Shown here: in pieces, positions 35,656 to 47,308 of the stretch | How the letters are laid out: each line of letters starts with the position of its first letter | How positions within the stretch are numbered: the stretch's first letter is position 1 | DNA from: Xestospongia muta | Lineage: Eukaryota; Porifera; Demospongiae; Haplosclerida; Petrosiidae | NCBI GenBank assembly: GCA_963693285.1 | Contig: OY848918.1 | Span: 4,035,876-4,099,875 of the forward strand | DNA: 64,000 nucleotides | Direction: 5' to 3' | Notes under the pieces: generated by a model | The model's input: only the letters and a program-made list of their open reading frames with translations | What the model was told of the DNA's origin: nothing | Databases searched by the model: none | Program-made: the position numbers and the translations under genes

Positions 35656-37628
35656 CTGTTCAGTTCATATTTACTCCATCTCCTAACATTGAAGTTTATC
35701 AACTAGCACATTACCAATGTTCAGTGGATCATATTGGTGTGACTGTTAATTGGCTTGTTAATGGAACAGCTTCTAGTCATGATAATATTGCCAAACTTGG
35801 AATTATTACAAATGGAGCAGGATCAACTTACTCCAGTCTTACCATACCTGGATATCCTCAATATAACAATACAGTAGTGACATGTTATGCATATGGATCT
35901 GTGATTGATTATTCCAACACTAATGAATCTACTTTGAGAATACAAGGTAACACACTCTCTGATATATCATTATATCTCCTCTCATCAGGTGAACTAGCTG
36001 CTGTCAACAATTTGATATGTCATGTACAAAGTCAGTATATAAACTGTTCCTGGTCTCCTGCCTTCTCTCTGGTATCCATACCTGGTTATATCATCAATAT
36101 TACTTACGGAGAAGAACTAGTTACACAGAACACTACATCTTCTACAACATGGTTTTATTTCATAAACCAATTTGGTATATGTACATATACAATTAGTGTA
36201 GCTGGTAATAATTCAGCTGGACAAGGAGAGAAAACTACTACATCACTAAATATGCCAGGAGGTATTATCACTATGGTTACTAATGTATAATTTATTACTT
36301 TAATTTTAGTTAATATAAGTAATTTAACAACTACCTTTATCAGATCAGTTAATAGTTGGATACTAAATATAACAATATATGATTTGGTAAGTTACATTAT
36401 GATATCTCTAGATACCTAATGTTTGTGATATTAGGAACTTCAACTATGTCCACATACAGTGGAGTCAGCTCAATTAAATGTTGTTATATACAATGAAGAT
36501 AATTCTTCTATATTTTTAAGTAATCCAATAATTCTAACCGATGAAGGAGTTATTGTTGTTACCATCTATATTGTAAATATAACTGAGAATTAAATATGGA
36601 AGACACGAATGACTTTATCATTACCAAGTGGAGCTGTTATTGATGTAACAGAATCAACTGTACTAAGTAAGTATATTATAAATGACTTACAAATATTTTC
36701 TCATTCATTAGGTACATATGATATTACTGAAGCTACCCTATATAATGATCTAAGTAATATTGGTAGAACATGTTACAGCTGTCATTTTATAAGAGGAGCT
36801 ATTGTTAAAGGTTGTCTTATTTCATTAACCTCCTCTACCTACAGTACTAAGATATCATTGATGTGTTCTCCAGTATGTAGTAGTACAGTAATTGGATGTA
36901 CATATGATATACCTAGTGGTATATATAATATGTATGTATATGATATTGAAGAGGAGGATACATTATCAGATGAGTGGGCAATATCATCTACTAATATTAC
37001 TATTACTGGATTAGAACCAACTAACACATCCCTTTGTCTTGTGACTAGTTCTGTATCATATTCTGTCTCAATAGCTACAGTATTAGTTACTACAAGTGTA
37101 AGTGAAATTTTAGGTAAGTAGCCAATAGTTTCTGTCATGTTTTTATTGTTAACATGATGTGTATGTATTGTATAGATCAAAAAATAAGTAATTGTGAAAC
37201 AGGTGAATTAGGATTAATGACAGTTGATAATTGATAATGTATATTACAAAATAACAAATAAGTGTAAATATTACCTCATTAATGATATCAATTTGACTAA
37301 TAAATGTTCTATATATAATGTATTACTATAATATCTAGGTATTATAGTGGGTGTGTTTGTTCTAATACTGATATGTATTGTACTAGTACATATAGTGATA
37401 TGTTGGATAAGAAGAACTAAGTCACTAAGCCAAGGTAATACTAACAGTGGGAATAGTTTGTAAATGGTATTATCCATTGTAGATATTGTACCATCTCCTA
37501 TTAATCCACTAACAGATTCTGTCCCTCATCTAGGTATACTTCAACATGAGAATTCTGAAGTGGTCGCTAATGCACAACCTAATAATGAAGTAGAAATGCA
37601 GGCATTTGCTGCAAATGGTGTGATATGA
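35656..37628 (+). pseudogene. Ig-FN3 receptor copy 4, inverted, broken
   Basis: The only plus-strand copy. Exons: 35656-35946 (Ig), 35989-36261 (FN3), 36310-36386, 36435-36666, 36712-37113, a decayed small exon from 37176, 37339-37434 (membrane) and 37483-37628 (tail). The signal-peptide exon is missing. An in-frame TAA at 36591-36593 replaces a Lys codon (TENK becomes TEN-stop). The 402-nt exon fuses the start of the usual exon 6 with the end of the extra exon seen in copies 3 and 5-7, as if by recombination between their GLEP repeats. The 60-nt exon has lost its donor. Both tail tyrosines are replaced (QHENS, AANGVI). The intron between Ig and FN3 is 42 nt and open in frame. Confidence 0.82.
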
Positions 37629-38043
37629 CATTAATCAATAATAGCGTGTGTAGAGATACTGCTCTAAAATAGTGTGTTTACATACCTAGTTATAGCACTG
37701 TAGTTATTATAATGCTTTACAGTTTACACATCAACTAGTCTCCTAATACACTCAAACATAATATAACAAAAAATGTATATTATAATTGATATTATTATGG
37801 TTCTTTGTATCATTTATAATATTCAAGAAGAGTTTGTATTTTATTGATTCAAAATTAGTAACAAAAACATTTATTTAATGGATAAAATGTAATTCATTAC
37901 TGATTTACAAAAAAATTTATAACAATAGATGTGTTCATATTAAAACTAGAATGACAAATGCTATAAGTTTAATTATAAGAACACACCCTATGAGGAAAAT
38001 ACAGATATAAACATTGATTTATTATAATAAAATATTTAATAGA
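37629..38043. other. Convergent 3' spacer
   Basis: AT-rich, no gene. It lies between the receptor copy 4 tail and the minus-strand death-domain exon. Confidence 0.5.
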
Positions 38044-38270
38044 TTAGTTGTCTGTTTGCTCAGGAAGTTCAAGTTTATTCACAGCCAGTGACCTCAATAT
38101 CATTAACAATGAGTCCCAGGTATATGGATGTCTCTTAGTCTCATACCAGAGTTGGAACACACCAGTGATACCTTGATCTTTCTCTTCAATTTCATCTAGT
38201 TCAAATAGAGTTAATGCTAGGACTGTACCTATCTCTCTTAGTTTCGTATTTACATGTGGAACAACATAAG
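38044..38270 (-). CDS. Death-domain terminal exon (partial gene)
   Basis: The minus strand is open to a TAA at 38044-38046 and reads VNTKLREIGTVLALTLFELD, then QGITGVFQLWYETKRHPYTW, then DSLLMILRSLAVN and PEQTDN. The spacing of leucines, the ELDEIE turn, the Trp and the final LLMILR helix fit a death-fold (death domain) module, which mediates homotypic binding in apoptosis and innate signalling. The upstream boundary (about 38,270) is uncertain and no other exon was identified. Three related but broken copies lie at 38.9, 55.0 and 60.0 kb. It faces receptor copy 4 tail to tail. Confidence 0.6.
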
Positions 38271-38880
38271 TAACTAGAGTATGTTGTGGGAGTATATGGA
38301 TGAGTAATACAAAGGAAATAACTGAATTTACTGGAGTATGAACAGTAATTTTAATAACAAGTTATTTCATCATGTCCATTATCATTATATACTTAATGTA
38401 ACAGAAGCAAGTCCTTACTCTAAAAGTATTGTGTACTCCACTTCCTGTTTATATGTGTACTATTAACTGTACTTTAAAACATCTATAGCTTTCCTCTATA
38501 GCTGTTCTTACACTTTGTCGTTATTTATTGTAACTATTGTATTTTATAGTAACACAACAAGAGTATCTCAAATAACCACATACAATTTCATTATAATCAT
38601 TTTCATATAAATAGCTACAGTATTTAATACTATAGTTATATACTAGTATACTATATACTATACTCTATACTATATACTATATAGTATAGTATACTAAAGT
38701 ATAATATATAGTATTAGATAATTACTCAATTTAGTTAGCATTAGTATCTATCCACTTTTGGTAATTACTCAGTTAAATAATTTATTTCATTTGTAATTAT
38801 GATATTAAAATTTACCTTCATTTATTATATATGTTATGGCAGTACAAAAACAGATCAGAAAACTTAAATTAACCAGATTA
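38271..38880. other. AT-rich DNA shared with 51.3-51.8 and 54.9 kb
   Basis: About 38,280-38,480 resembles 51,290-51,430 and 54,885-55,040, and 38,490-38,720 resembles 51,460-51,690. Around 38,640-38,710 there is a long TATA-type palindromic tract of ACTATATACTAT units. No gene is supported. Confidence 0.5.
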
Positions 38881-39349
38881 ACTATACTGATGTGACTCCA
38901 TTACCTAATGGTCCTATTGCTCCTCCTACTCTCCAATCTACAGTACCATATAGTACAGTAATTGGTGCATTGTATTCAATAAATTGACATTTGATGAGCA
39001 ATATATCAGACTTAGTCATAATGGACATACTGGACATACTAGTGTCCAACTTTATGATTATACTCAACATCCTCATTCTCATACTTCAACACCTATTCCA
39101 CCTATGTATTCTACACTACCTACTAATGGCTGTCACTGTCAGGTGATATGTAATCACCTGACAGTCAAAGCACTAGCACTAACTCTGCCTGAACTAGATG
39201 ACATTGAATAGAACTGTCAAGGTATCACTGGTGTGTTCCAATTCTGGTATGAGACTAAGAGACATCTATATACTTGGGACACATTGTTGATGATATTGAG
39301 ACAACCAGCTGTAAATGAACCAGATCTTGCTAACCAATTACTTCAGTAA
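38881..39349 (+). pseudogene. Death-domain exon relic 1
   Basis: A Pro-rich linker (TDVTPLPNGPIAPPTL) is followed in shifted frames by HSHTSTPIPPMYSTLPTN and then LALTLPELDDIE, a TAG at 39209-39211, and NCQGITGVFQFWYETKRHLY to LANQLLQ and TAA at 39347-39349. It is clearly homologous to the exon at 38,044-38,270. A nonsense codon and a frame shift show decay. A perfect hairpin sits at 39,135-39,165. Confidence 0.65.
39135..39165. repeat. 13-bp stem hairpin in the death-domain relic
   Basis: ACTGTCAGGTGAT and its complement flank a 5-base loop. The paralogous site at 55,259-55,295 keeps a 16-bp stem with a different loop. Confidence 0.8.
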
Positions 39350-39595
39350 TGTTTGTATCAACTCAACTGTAAAGTGTGTGTGTGGGTGAGTGATTCTTGT
39401 TGTAACAATATATATATTTTCTACTTATAGAAAAGTTTCATTTATTTTTATAGTATCATTGATATAAAGTATTAGGATCACTCAAGTTCTTCTTGTCATA
39501 GCACTCAAATTGGAAAAGAAACGGAGCAATTTCAATAACTAAACACTCTAATATATAATTATAATATTGATTTCACTAACAATATTTAAATACAC

Positions 39596-39662
39596 AATGT
39601 TACTGGTCAATCTTATATCACACCATATGCAGCACGTGTTCATCTCTAGTTTAGTAGTAGGA
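39596..39662 (-). pseudogene. Fragment of a receptor tail exon
   Basis: Matches the last about 65 bases of the receptor tail exon and its 3' flank (ACTGGTCAAT, then CACACCATATGCAGCAC, then CTCTAG). It is frameshifted and joined directly to an interspersed repeat. It shows that another receptor copy once stood here, convergent with death-domain relic 1. Confidence 0.65.
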
Positions 39663-42329
39663 ATGATATATTTATAAACTATCAGGTGTACACAGCTGCA
39701 TGTATTGTGGCCAGAAATAGAAGTGTCTGCTATGTGATAGGATTGTAGAGTACCAGAAAGATGATACCAATTAGACAAAAATGACAAAAATTTATATCTG
39801 TGGACACACAATTCAGTGTTCTGGTTAGATTTTGGTATATATACCTACTAAATTTCTAATAAGGCATAGTCAGGACCACTGTCACTTGTTGGTAATACTA
39901 TCAGAAAGTAATAGGTGTATGTTATAAGTGAGTCTTAAAACTCTTCTTACTCCATATTTGGAGAACTTTTCCCTGATGACTGTCAGTTGTTGGTAAACCC
40001 ATACCAATGACATTCTATTCCTTCATGTAATGTTCACTCCATGGAAATTTGGTTATTTTTCAATGACTACTTAAGCAAGTTATCTTCTTTTAAAACAATA
40101 TCTATTAATGACCTAGAGTTATGTATTGTTTTCCTGTATGACATTCCATGGACAAAAGAGTAAATATAATATTAGTCACTGGCATAGGGGAGTGACCCTT
40201 GTGATGTTGCAAACCTTTCATTCCCTCCTGTTTACCTTAGTAATAGGATGCTGTCCAAAAACAGACTGTTGGAGGACCTAAATGAACGTCAATATACTTA
40301 TGATTATGTTGTACACACTGACATATGTCCTTATAGAACACAGACTATAATTGGATAATAACATTTCATACTCTAAGTGTGTCATAAGGGTGTTTCATAT
40401 ACTATAATACTATTACCTGAAGTAATGCTATATGTCTATAGTGTGATATAATATATATATATACTGTTACATACTATAGCTATCAATTGTATGTAATTCT
40501 ATATGCCAATAATTGTGATCAGTGTTATGACTATTAATTTGATTATTGACAGAAAGATAATCAAAAAATCTAAAGGGTCTGTTGTACTCATCATTGTTCT
40601 CATAATTACATATTTTAAAAGTACTCTAGTCTCTACTACATTTAGTGTGGATAGTTAACTATTCACATTTCAACTAGTCCTTTTTGTTGATGATATGATG
40701 TAAAGATGATATCCAGGTGCTGTTAGTTTGTTTGCTTAATGAGTCATCTCTACATTTTATTTATTTTCATAGAAAGTTTCATATACTTAAACTATAAACT
40801 ACTACTAGTCAATCAGGAGCCTTTAACACGACAGTTAACAAATGTCTAGAACATGCTACTGGCTTATAGGAGGTAGTAAAAACTTGTAATTGACAAATTC
40901 CACTTCATACTTTGTAATACATGTACATGTATTTGGTACACATATGTACATATGTTAAACTACTCAGCTGTATGGTATGTGTTACTATTATTATATTATG
41001 TTACCTCCTACATTCACATGACTTTGTTAAGACATATAAAACACATCATTTACTCACAAAGCTATTATGTCTGCATTCTTTCTTAAAATATATATCTAAC
41101 AAATATTGATCAAGTAATCTAGTTACATAAGATAATATAAAAGTTTGTGTATAATAATGTTATGATGGTCAAACATGTATATGCATTTATATTATTAATG
41201 TGTTGATCATGTGTTTAAAAGTGTACTACACCTTTAAAGGCCACAAAGTGGTTATATAAATGTTAAATATCAATAAACTGTCAGCTAGAGTGACAGCACT
41301 ATGCCTTTATTATCTAAATGTGTCATATTTTACTAAGTACTAAATTAATATTATATAACATAATATCTGTACTATATCCTTCTTTCTATAAATTGCTGGA
41401 TATCAAATTTTGGCTCAACAAATACTATCTTATTTCATTGAAGGTGAAGGAGTAGTAATAGTAAGGTAGAATGTGTATCTTTTCTTGACTATAATAATTG
41501 AGTTAACTTATCATTACATTATATTATAGTATGTACTAGGAATATGTAGATTATTAATAATAATAATATTATTTTACACAATCAACAAGTCATATATCAT
41601 CACTTGACAGTCAGTACTCTACTCTGTCAAGTAAGTGATTTATATTTGATATGTAAAAATAGTCACATATTATGAACAATGACACCTTCTATTATTTGAT
41701 CCACGTCTATTTACAAATGGCTACTTTACATTGTTATCACTAGCTCATAATTTTTATATAGGGCTTAATTCTCATTAATCATAGAACTCCTATACTAACA
41801 TTAGACTTATTATGTTACTATAGTAACATATTATTAGAGCTGAAATTCATAATAATTGTAGTCTACTCAAATTGTTGTTCTTTCTACACTATATAGAATA
41901 ATGTACAAATTAGATTAGGTATATATTATGTTTGTTAGACTAACAGTATTATTAGACAAAGTACAAAGATGTCTTATTAATGTCTTATTAAGCCCAATGA
42001 CAAACAAGTAACTTGTAAAACTTGTAAGGATACAAGTTTTGATGATATTGAATACTTAGGTCATCTATTAGTTTTCATGCTTGATCAGGTAATATAGGTA
42101 ATCAGTTTAGCAATGGTTACTATTGGGAGTAATGCTGGACAATAGCCATTGTGTAACAAGTATATATCAAGTTATCAACATTTAGAATGATATAATTCTG
42201 AGGCCACAAATACTGATACAATTGTTCTCATATGACTATGTAATGATAATTGTCTCACATTTTGTATCCTGTATAGACTCCTTTATTAAACAATTTTAAA
42301 ATGTTAAGATAGACAGTCATCAACTAGAT
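39663..42329. repeat. Gene-poor repeat block paralogous to 18-24 kb and 16 kb
   Basis: 39,665-39,785 matches 20,230-20,345. 39,790-40,350 matches 18,420-18,970. 40,520-41,330 matches 20,440-21,540. 41,440-41,960 has pieces of 23,150-23,700. 42,000-42,329 matches 16,080-16,406. No gene is supported. Confidence 0.55.
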
Positions 42330-42737
42330 TATCAGTCGTCATATACTGGTATTATTACTAATATATTTATAACATACTACCAGTGACATATACTGGTAAT
42401 ATTACTGATATATCTAATATACTACCAGTGGACATATACTGGTAATATTACTGATATATCCAATATACTACCAGTGGACATGTACTGGCAATATTACTGA
42501 TATATCTAATATACTACCAGTGGACATGTACTGGTAATATTACTGATATATCTAATATACTACCAGTGGACATGTACTGGTAATATTACTGATATATCTA
42601 ATATACTACCAGTGGACATATACTGGTAATATTACTGATATATCCAATATACTACCAGTGGACATGTACTGGCAATATTACTGATATATCTAATATACTA
42701 CCAGTGGACATGTACTGGTAATATTACTGATATATGT
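42330..42737. repeat. 46-bp minisatellite array 3
   Basis: About nine units of the same 46-bp repeat, ending abruptly in the 3' flank of receptor copy 5. Two units share a CTGGCAATATTACTG variant separated by three normal units, suggesting duplication of a multi-unit block. Confidence 0.9.
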
Positions 42738-43230
42738 ATTAGAAACTAATATAATAGAAGTTCCAAATTTTAATATTATGTTCCTATTTTATTTTTATGA
42801 TGTTCTTATTTTATTTTAATTATTTTCAATGATTTTAGACTATTAAAATATTATTTTCAATGATTTTAGACTGTTAAAATATTAGAATTATTTAATTGTT
42901 TCAACTTTTTAGTTTAATAATGTTCTTTGTTTATTTATTTATAATACATGATATGTCAGTATGAAACAATAGGTCAATAAAGTTTACTCAACCTAACCAG
43001 AACAAATGGAGAGTGTGTGGGTGGGTAAGGTGTTTTTTACTATATTTTTTGTTTTTCTACTTATAAAAAGGTTTTGTTCATTTTTATAGTACCACATAAA
43101 GATCACTCATGTCCTTCTTGCTATAGCACTCAAATTGGAAAAAAATGGAGAAAATTCAATACCTAAACACTCTAATATATACTTATAATAATGATGTAAC
43201 TAACAGTATTTAAACACACAATGTTACTGG
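42738..43230. other. 3' flank of receptor copy 5
   Basis: Homologous to 46,828-47,308 and 51,905-52,392 behind copies 6 and 7, so these three copies share their 3' flanks. No gene. Confidence 0.6.
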
Positions 43231-45559
43231 TCAATGTTTTATCACACCATATGCTGCACATGTGTGCATCTCTAGTTCAGTAGTAGGTAGTGTATTAGTG
43301 ATCATATCATCATTCTCATATTGAGGTATAATTTGATGAGAGACAGTATCTGTTAGTGGATTAACAGTAGATGGTACAGTATCTAAATGGATAATACCAT
43401 TTACAAACTATTCCCACTGTTAGTATTACCTTGTCTCAGTGACTTAGTTCTTCTTATCCAACATATCACTGTATGTACTAGTACAGTACATACCAGTATT
43501 AGAACTGACACACTCACTAGACTACCTAGATATTACAGTAATACATTATAAATTACACATTTATTACCTATAGATATTACAGTAATATATTATACATTGA
43601 ACATTCATTAGTCAATTGATATCATTAATGAGGTAATATTTACACTCATTTGTTAGTTTGTAATATACATTATATTAAATACTGACTCATACCTCCCAAT
43701 CCAGCTGTCATCAATCCCAATCCACCTGTCTCACAGTTACTTATTTTTGCATCTGTAGATTATATACACATCATGTTAACAATAAAACATGACAGAAACT
43801 ATTGGCTGCTTACCTAAAATTTTACTTACACTTGTAGTAACTACTACAGAACTAGTCACTTGACAAAGAGATGTATATGGTTCTAATCCAGTAATAATGA
43901 TATTAGTAGATGATTGTACTATATATATTGTTATTAGTAGATGTATTAATATGTATATAATAATTCTTCACTTACTAGTCTTACAGTCACATGTTTCTGT
44001 AGTATGTAATACTGTAACCATGGAAACAGAACATATAGGACAAGTCACTTCAAGAAATGGGTAAGTTGGTTCCAATCCAGCAATAGTGATATTAGTGGAT
44101 GATATTGCCCACTCATCTGATAATGTATCCTCCTCTTCAATATCATATACATATTTTTATATATACCACTAGGTATATCATATGTACATCCAATTACTGT
44201 ACTACTACATGCTGGAGAACACATCAATGATATGTTAGTACTGTAGGTAGAGGAGGTTAATGAAATAAGACAACCTTTAACAATAGCTCCTCTTATAAAA
44301 TGACAGCTGTAACATATTCTACCAATATTACTTAAGTCATTATATAGGGTAGCTTCAGTAATATCATATGTACCTAATGAATGAGAAAATATTTGTGAGT
44401 CATTTATAATATACTTACTTAGTACAGTTGATTCTGTTACATTAATAACAGCTCCACTTGGTAATGATAAACTCATTCTTGTCTTCCATATTTTATTCTC
44501 AGTTATATTTACAATATAGATGGTAACAACAATAACTCCTTCATCAGTTATAATTATTGGATTATTTAGAAATATAGAAGAATTATCTTCACTGTATATA
44601 ACAACATTTAATTGAGCTGACTCCATTGTGTGTGGACATAGTTGAAGTTCCTAATATCACAAACATGAGGTTTTTAGAGATAACCATGTAACTTACCAAA
44701 TCATATATTGTTATATTTAGTATCCAACTATTAACTGATCTGATAAAGGTAGTTGTTAAATTACTTATATTAACTAAAATCAAAGTAACAAATTATACAT
44801 TAGTAACCATAGTGATAATACCTCTTGGTACATGTAATGATGTAGTAGTTATCTCTCCTTGTCCAGCTGAGTTATTACCAGCTACACTAATTGTATATGT
44901 ATATATACCAAATTGACTGGGACAATAGTTGTACTGCCATGTGGTAGAAAATGCAGTGTTCTGTGTAACTAGTTCTCCTCCATAAGTAACATTGATAATA
45001 TAACCAGGTATGGATACCAGAGAGAAGGGAGGAGACCAGGAGCAGTTTATATACTGATTTTGTACATGACATATCAAGTTGTTGACAGCAGCTAGTTCAC
45101 CTAATGAGAAGAGATATAATGACATATATCAAAGAGTGTGTTACCTTGTATTATCAGAGTATATACATGAAAATTGAAATAAATACTTCCGTCCACAGTT
45201 CCAAAAGCATTACATCTCACTACTGTATTGTTATATTGAGGATATCCAGGTATTGTAAGACTGGAGTTAGGTGTTCCTGCTCCATTTGTAACAATACCAA
45301 GTTGGATAATGTCATTGTTAGCAGAGCTTGTGCCATTAACAAGCCAGGTAATCCCCACATCAGTATGATCCACTGAACATTGGTAATGTGCTAGTTGATA
45401 GACTCCAATGTTAGGAGATGGAGTAAATATGAACTGAACAGCTATATAATAAAACTAACTAAATAGTACATTAGTTATTAATATAATCATACCTGTACAT
45501 TTTAATATAATAGATACTAACAATATCAGTAGTAGCCATGTTGTCTTCACTAGATCCAT
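43231..45559 (-). pseudogene. Ig-FN3 receptor copy 5 (single frameshift)
   Basis: Exons: 45493-45559, 45145-45441, 44822-45100, 44697-44773, 44419-44650, 43976-44373, 43814-43918, 43693-43752, 43430-43525 and 43231-43382. All are open except the sixth, which is 398 nt where copies 3, 6 and 7 have 399. One base is lost near 44,150-44,160 in a TATTTTTATATA tract. The extra exon is 30 nt shorter than in copy 3 but stays in frame. The Ig reads GITWLVNG and VVRCNAFG, and the tail reads YENDD and AYGVIKH. With only one lesion, in a homopolymer-like run, a sequencing error or a polymorphic null allele must be considered. Confidence 0.8.
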
Positions 45560-46132
45560 ATTGAGTTTTTTTACAAAGTATAGTTGATAGACTGATAATT
45601 GTAGTAAAGTACACACAATGTTTCTGATGTAATGGTTTTTACTCTATTTTGTTATTTTAACATGATATGCTTTCACTCAATTGTTATTGATGTGTGCTTT
45701 TGTCTATGTAATGTTGTTGTTAAGATATTGTAAATCATGTACATGAACACAACAAACTCTTACAATTTCAATATGTCACAATGATCTCCACACTATAGTA
45801 TGTTCACATTTCTTATAGATATATTAAAAGAGTTAGTTTCTCACAGATATTATAATGATAGTGGTGGTCTTTTAATTCACATGCTTTATTTGGTCTCAGA
45901 CTCATTCACACCTACATAATTAATTTTTACATTTTTATTATTTAAGCATGTGATAAACTTGTATTAATAAGGGATATGAATTAATGAAAACAGAGAATGA
46001 ATTTATGAACTAATCGAAAGAAGTCAATAATATTATGATGATGTACAGTAATATGTACATGTTACGTTAACTGGTAATACTTTCATTATTGTATAATACA
46101 CATTAATGTATTATATTATTATTGTATATTAT

Positions 46133-46217
46133 AGTAGTTCAACTAATATAGTGACTTCTGTCTCTATCAACAAACTTTAATTTGTTAATTTAATTTGCTG
46201 TAAATAGTTCACATTTA
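46133..46217 (-). pseudogene. Relic of TRAPPC4 last exon (beside copy 5)
   Basis: Matches the terminal TRAPPC4 exon (7,306-7,396) from GTAGTTCAACTAATATAGTG through GTAAATAGTTCACAT. Substitutions and indels remove its reading frame. Confidence 0.65.
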
Positions 46218-46332
46218 TAATAAGAAATAAGTTTATGTTGGACATGCCTGTCAAATATATTAACTGGTGATGTAGTTAGTGTGTATGATAATTGTAAAAC
46301 TGACTAACATATTATCCATACTGTTACTACAG

Positions 46333-46508
46333 AAAGAGGTTTTAATGATGGTACACTGGTGATAGCTATTGGTATGTTTGTCTATATTATATGTAGCAAT
46401 GTTATTGATGATTCTTGTTTGTAGTTGTCATAGTAACTGTTGTTATTATTATTATTGTTGGTGTTGTTGTTGTTCTTGTTCTTGTTAAGACAGACAAGAA
46501 AATTAAAT
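46333..46508 (+). CDS. Membrane-segment exons of an unidentified plus-strand gene (partial)
   Basis: Two phase-1 exons, 46333-46371 (RGFNDGTLVIAI) and 46425-46508 (VVIVTVVIIIIVGVVVVLVL, then VKTDKKIK), flanked by good acceptor and donor sites. Together they encode a membrane helix and a basic stop-transfer stretch. They run antisense to the receptors, ahead of the 3' end of copy 6. The second copy at 50,911-51,086 conserves sequence and splice sites. They may belong to the decayed death-domain partner gene. No signal peptide or ectodomain was found. Confidence 0.45.
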
Positions 46509-47308
46509 GTAAGTTTAACATTATCAACAATAATAAACATGTTTCAACATCACACATATATAGATAAACATATAACAAAACAGACAACAAAATCAAAGAG
46601 GCTAAAACAAAATATTGAAGTCTATAAAACAAACAATGCTGATGTTTCTAACAAACACTACTAGTAGTACATTTATATTAATAATAATATACAGTGATAT
46701 AAGTAGAGAATGAGTGTGTATTGTGGGAGTATACTGGATGAGTAGATGTATTGTGGGAGTACTATTAATTCTGTTTGTGTGTGTACTATTAATTGCTATT
46801 TAATATATTGACTTTTTATCCAGCTGTAACGTTAGAAACTAATATAATAGTAATTACAAATTATAATATTATGTTCCTATTTTATTTTTATGATGTTCTT
46901 CTTTTATCTTTATTATTTTACTTTATTATCAACGATTTTAGACTATTAAAAATATTAGAATTATTTAATTGTTTTTTGGCTTAACAATGTTCTTTGTTTC
47001 TTTATTTATAATATATGATATGTCAGTATGAAACAACAGGTCAATAAAATTTACTCAACCAGATGTGACTAACCAGAACATATGTAGAGTGTGTAACTGA
47101 GTGTGGTTTTATTTTTCTTTACTATATATGTTTTTCTAATTATACAAAGGTTTCGTTTATTTTATTTAAAGTATTAGGATCAGTCGTGCCCTTCTTGCCA
47201 TAGCACTCAAATTGGAAAAGAAATGGAGTAATTCCAATAACCAAACACTCTAATATATACTTATAATATTGATTTCGCTAATAGTATTTAAAGACACACT
47301 GTTACTGG

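Larger units (their letters stand above)
45560..47308. repeat. Spacer between copies 5 and 6 (duplicated unit)
   Basis: Nearly identical in order to 49,608-52,392 between copies 6 and 7. It holds a TRAPPC4 exon relic (46,133-46,217), plus-strand membrane exons (46,333-46,508) and the shared 3' flank from about 46,828. The second copy has two additional blocks (about 50,340-50,880 and 51,310-51,860). Confidence 0.75.

Noticed and set aside
37271..37477. Minus-strand open frame of about 68 codons (similar ones at 4,620, 47,460 and 60,491 on the plus strand)
   Set aside because: Complement of the receptor membrane exon; recurs with every copy for that reason.
38640..38710. TATA-rich palindrome considered as promoter or replication origin
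   Set aside because: Simple (TATACTA)n-type composition, repeated at 51.6 kb. Nothing links it to a transcript or an origin.
44887..45072. Alternative minus-strand frame in the FN3 exon of copies 5 and 6
   Set aside because: Overlaps the FN3 frame, which carries the domain signature and correct phases. Preserved only because the copies are nearly identical.
46402..46632. Minus-strand open frame rich in Thr/Ile opposite the membrane exons
   Set aside because: It is the complement of the GTT/ATT-rich membrane exon. The plus-strand reading has splice sites in phase and a stop-transfer sequence.
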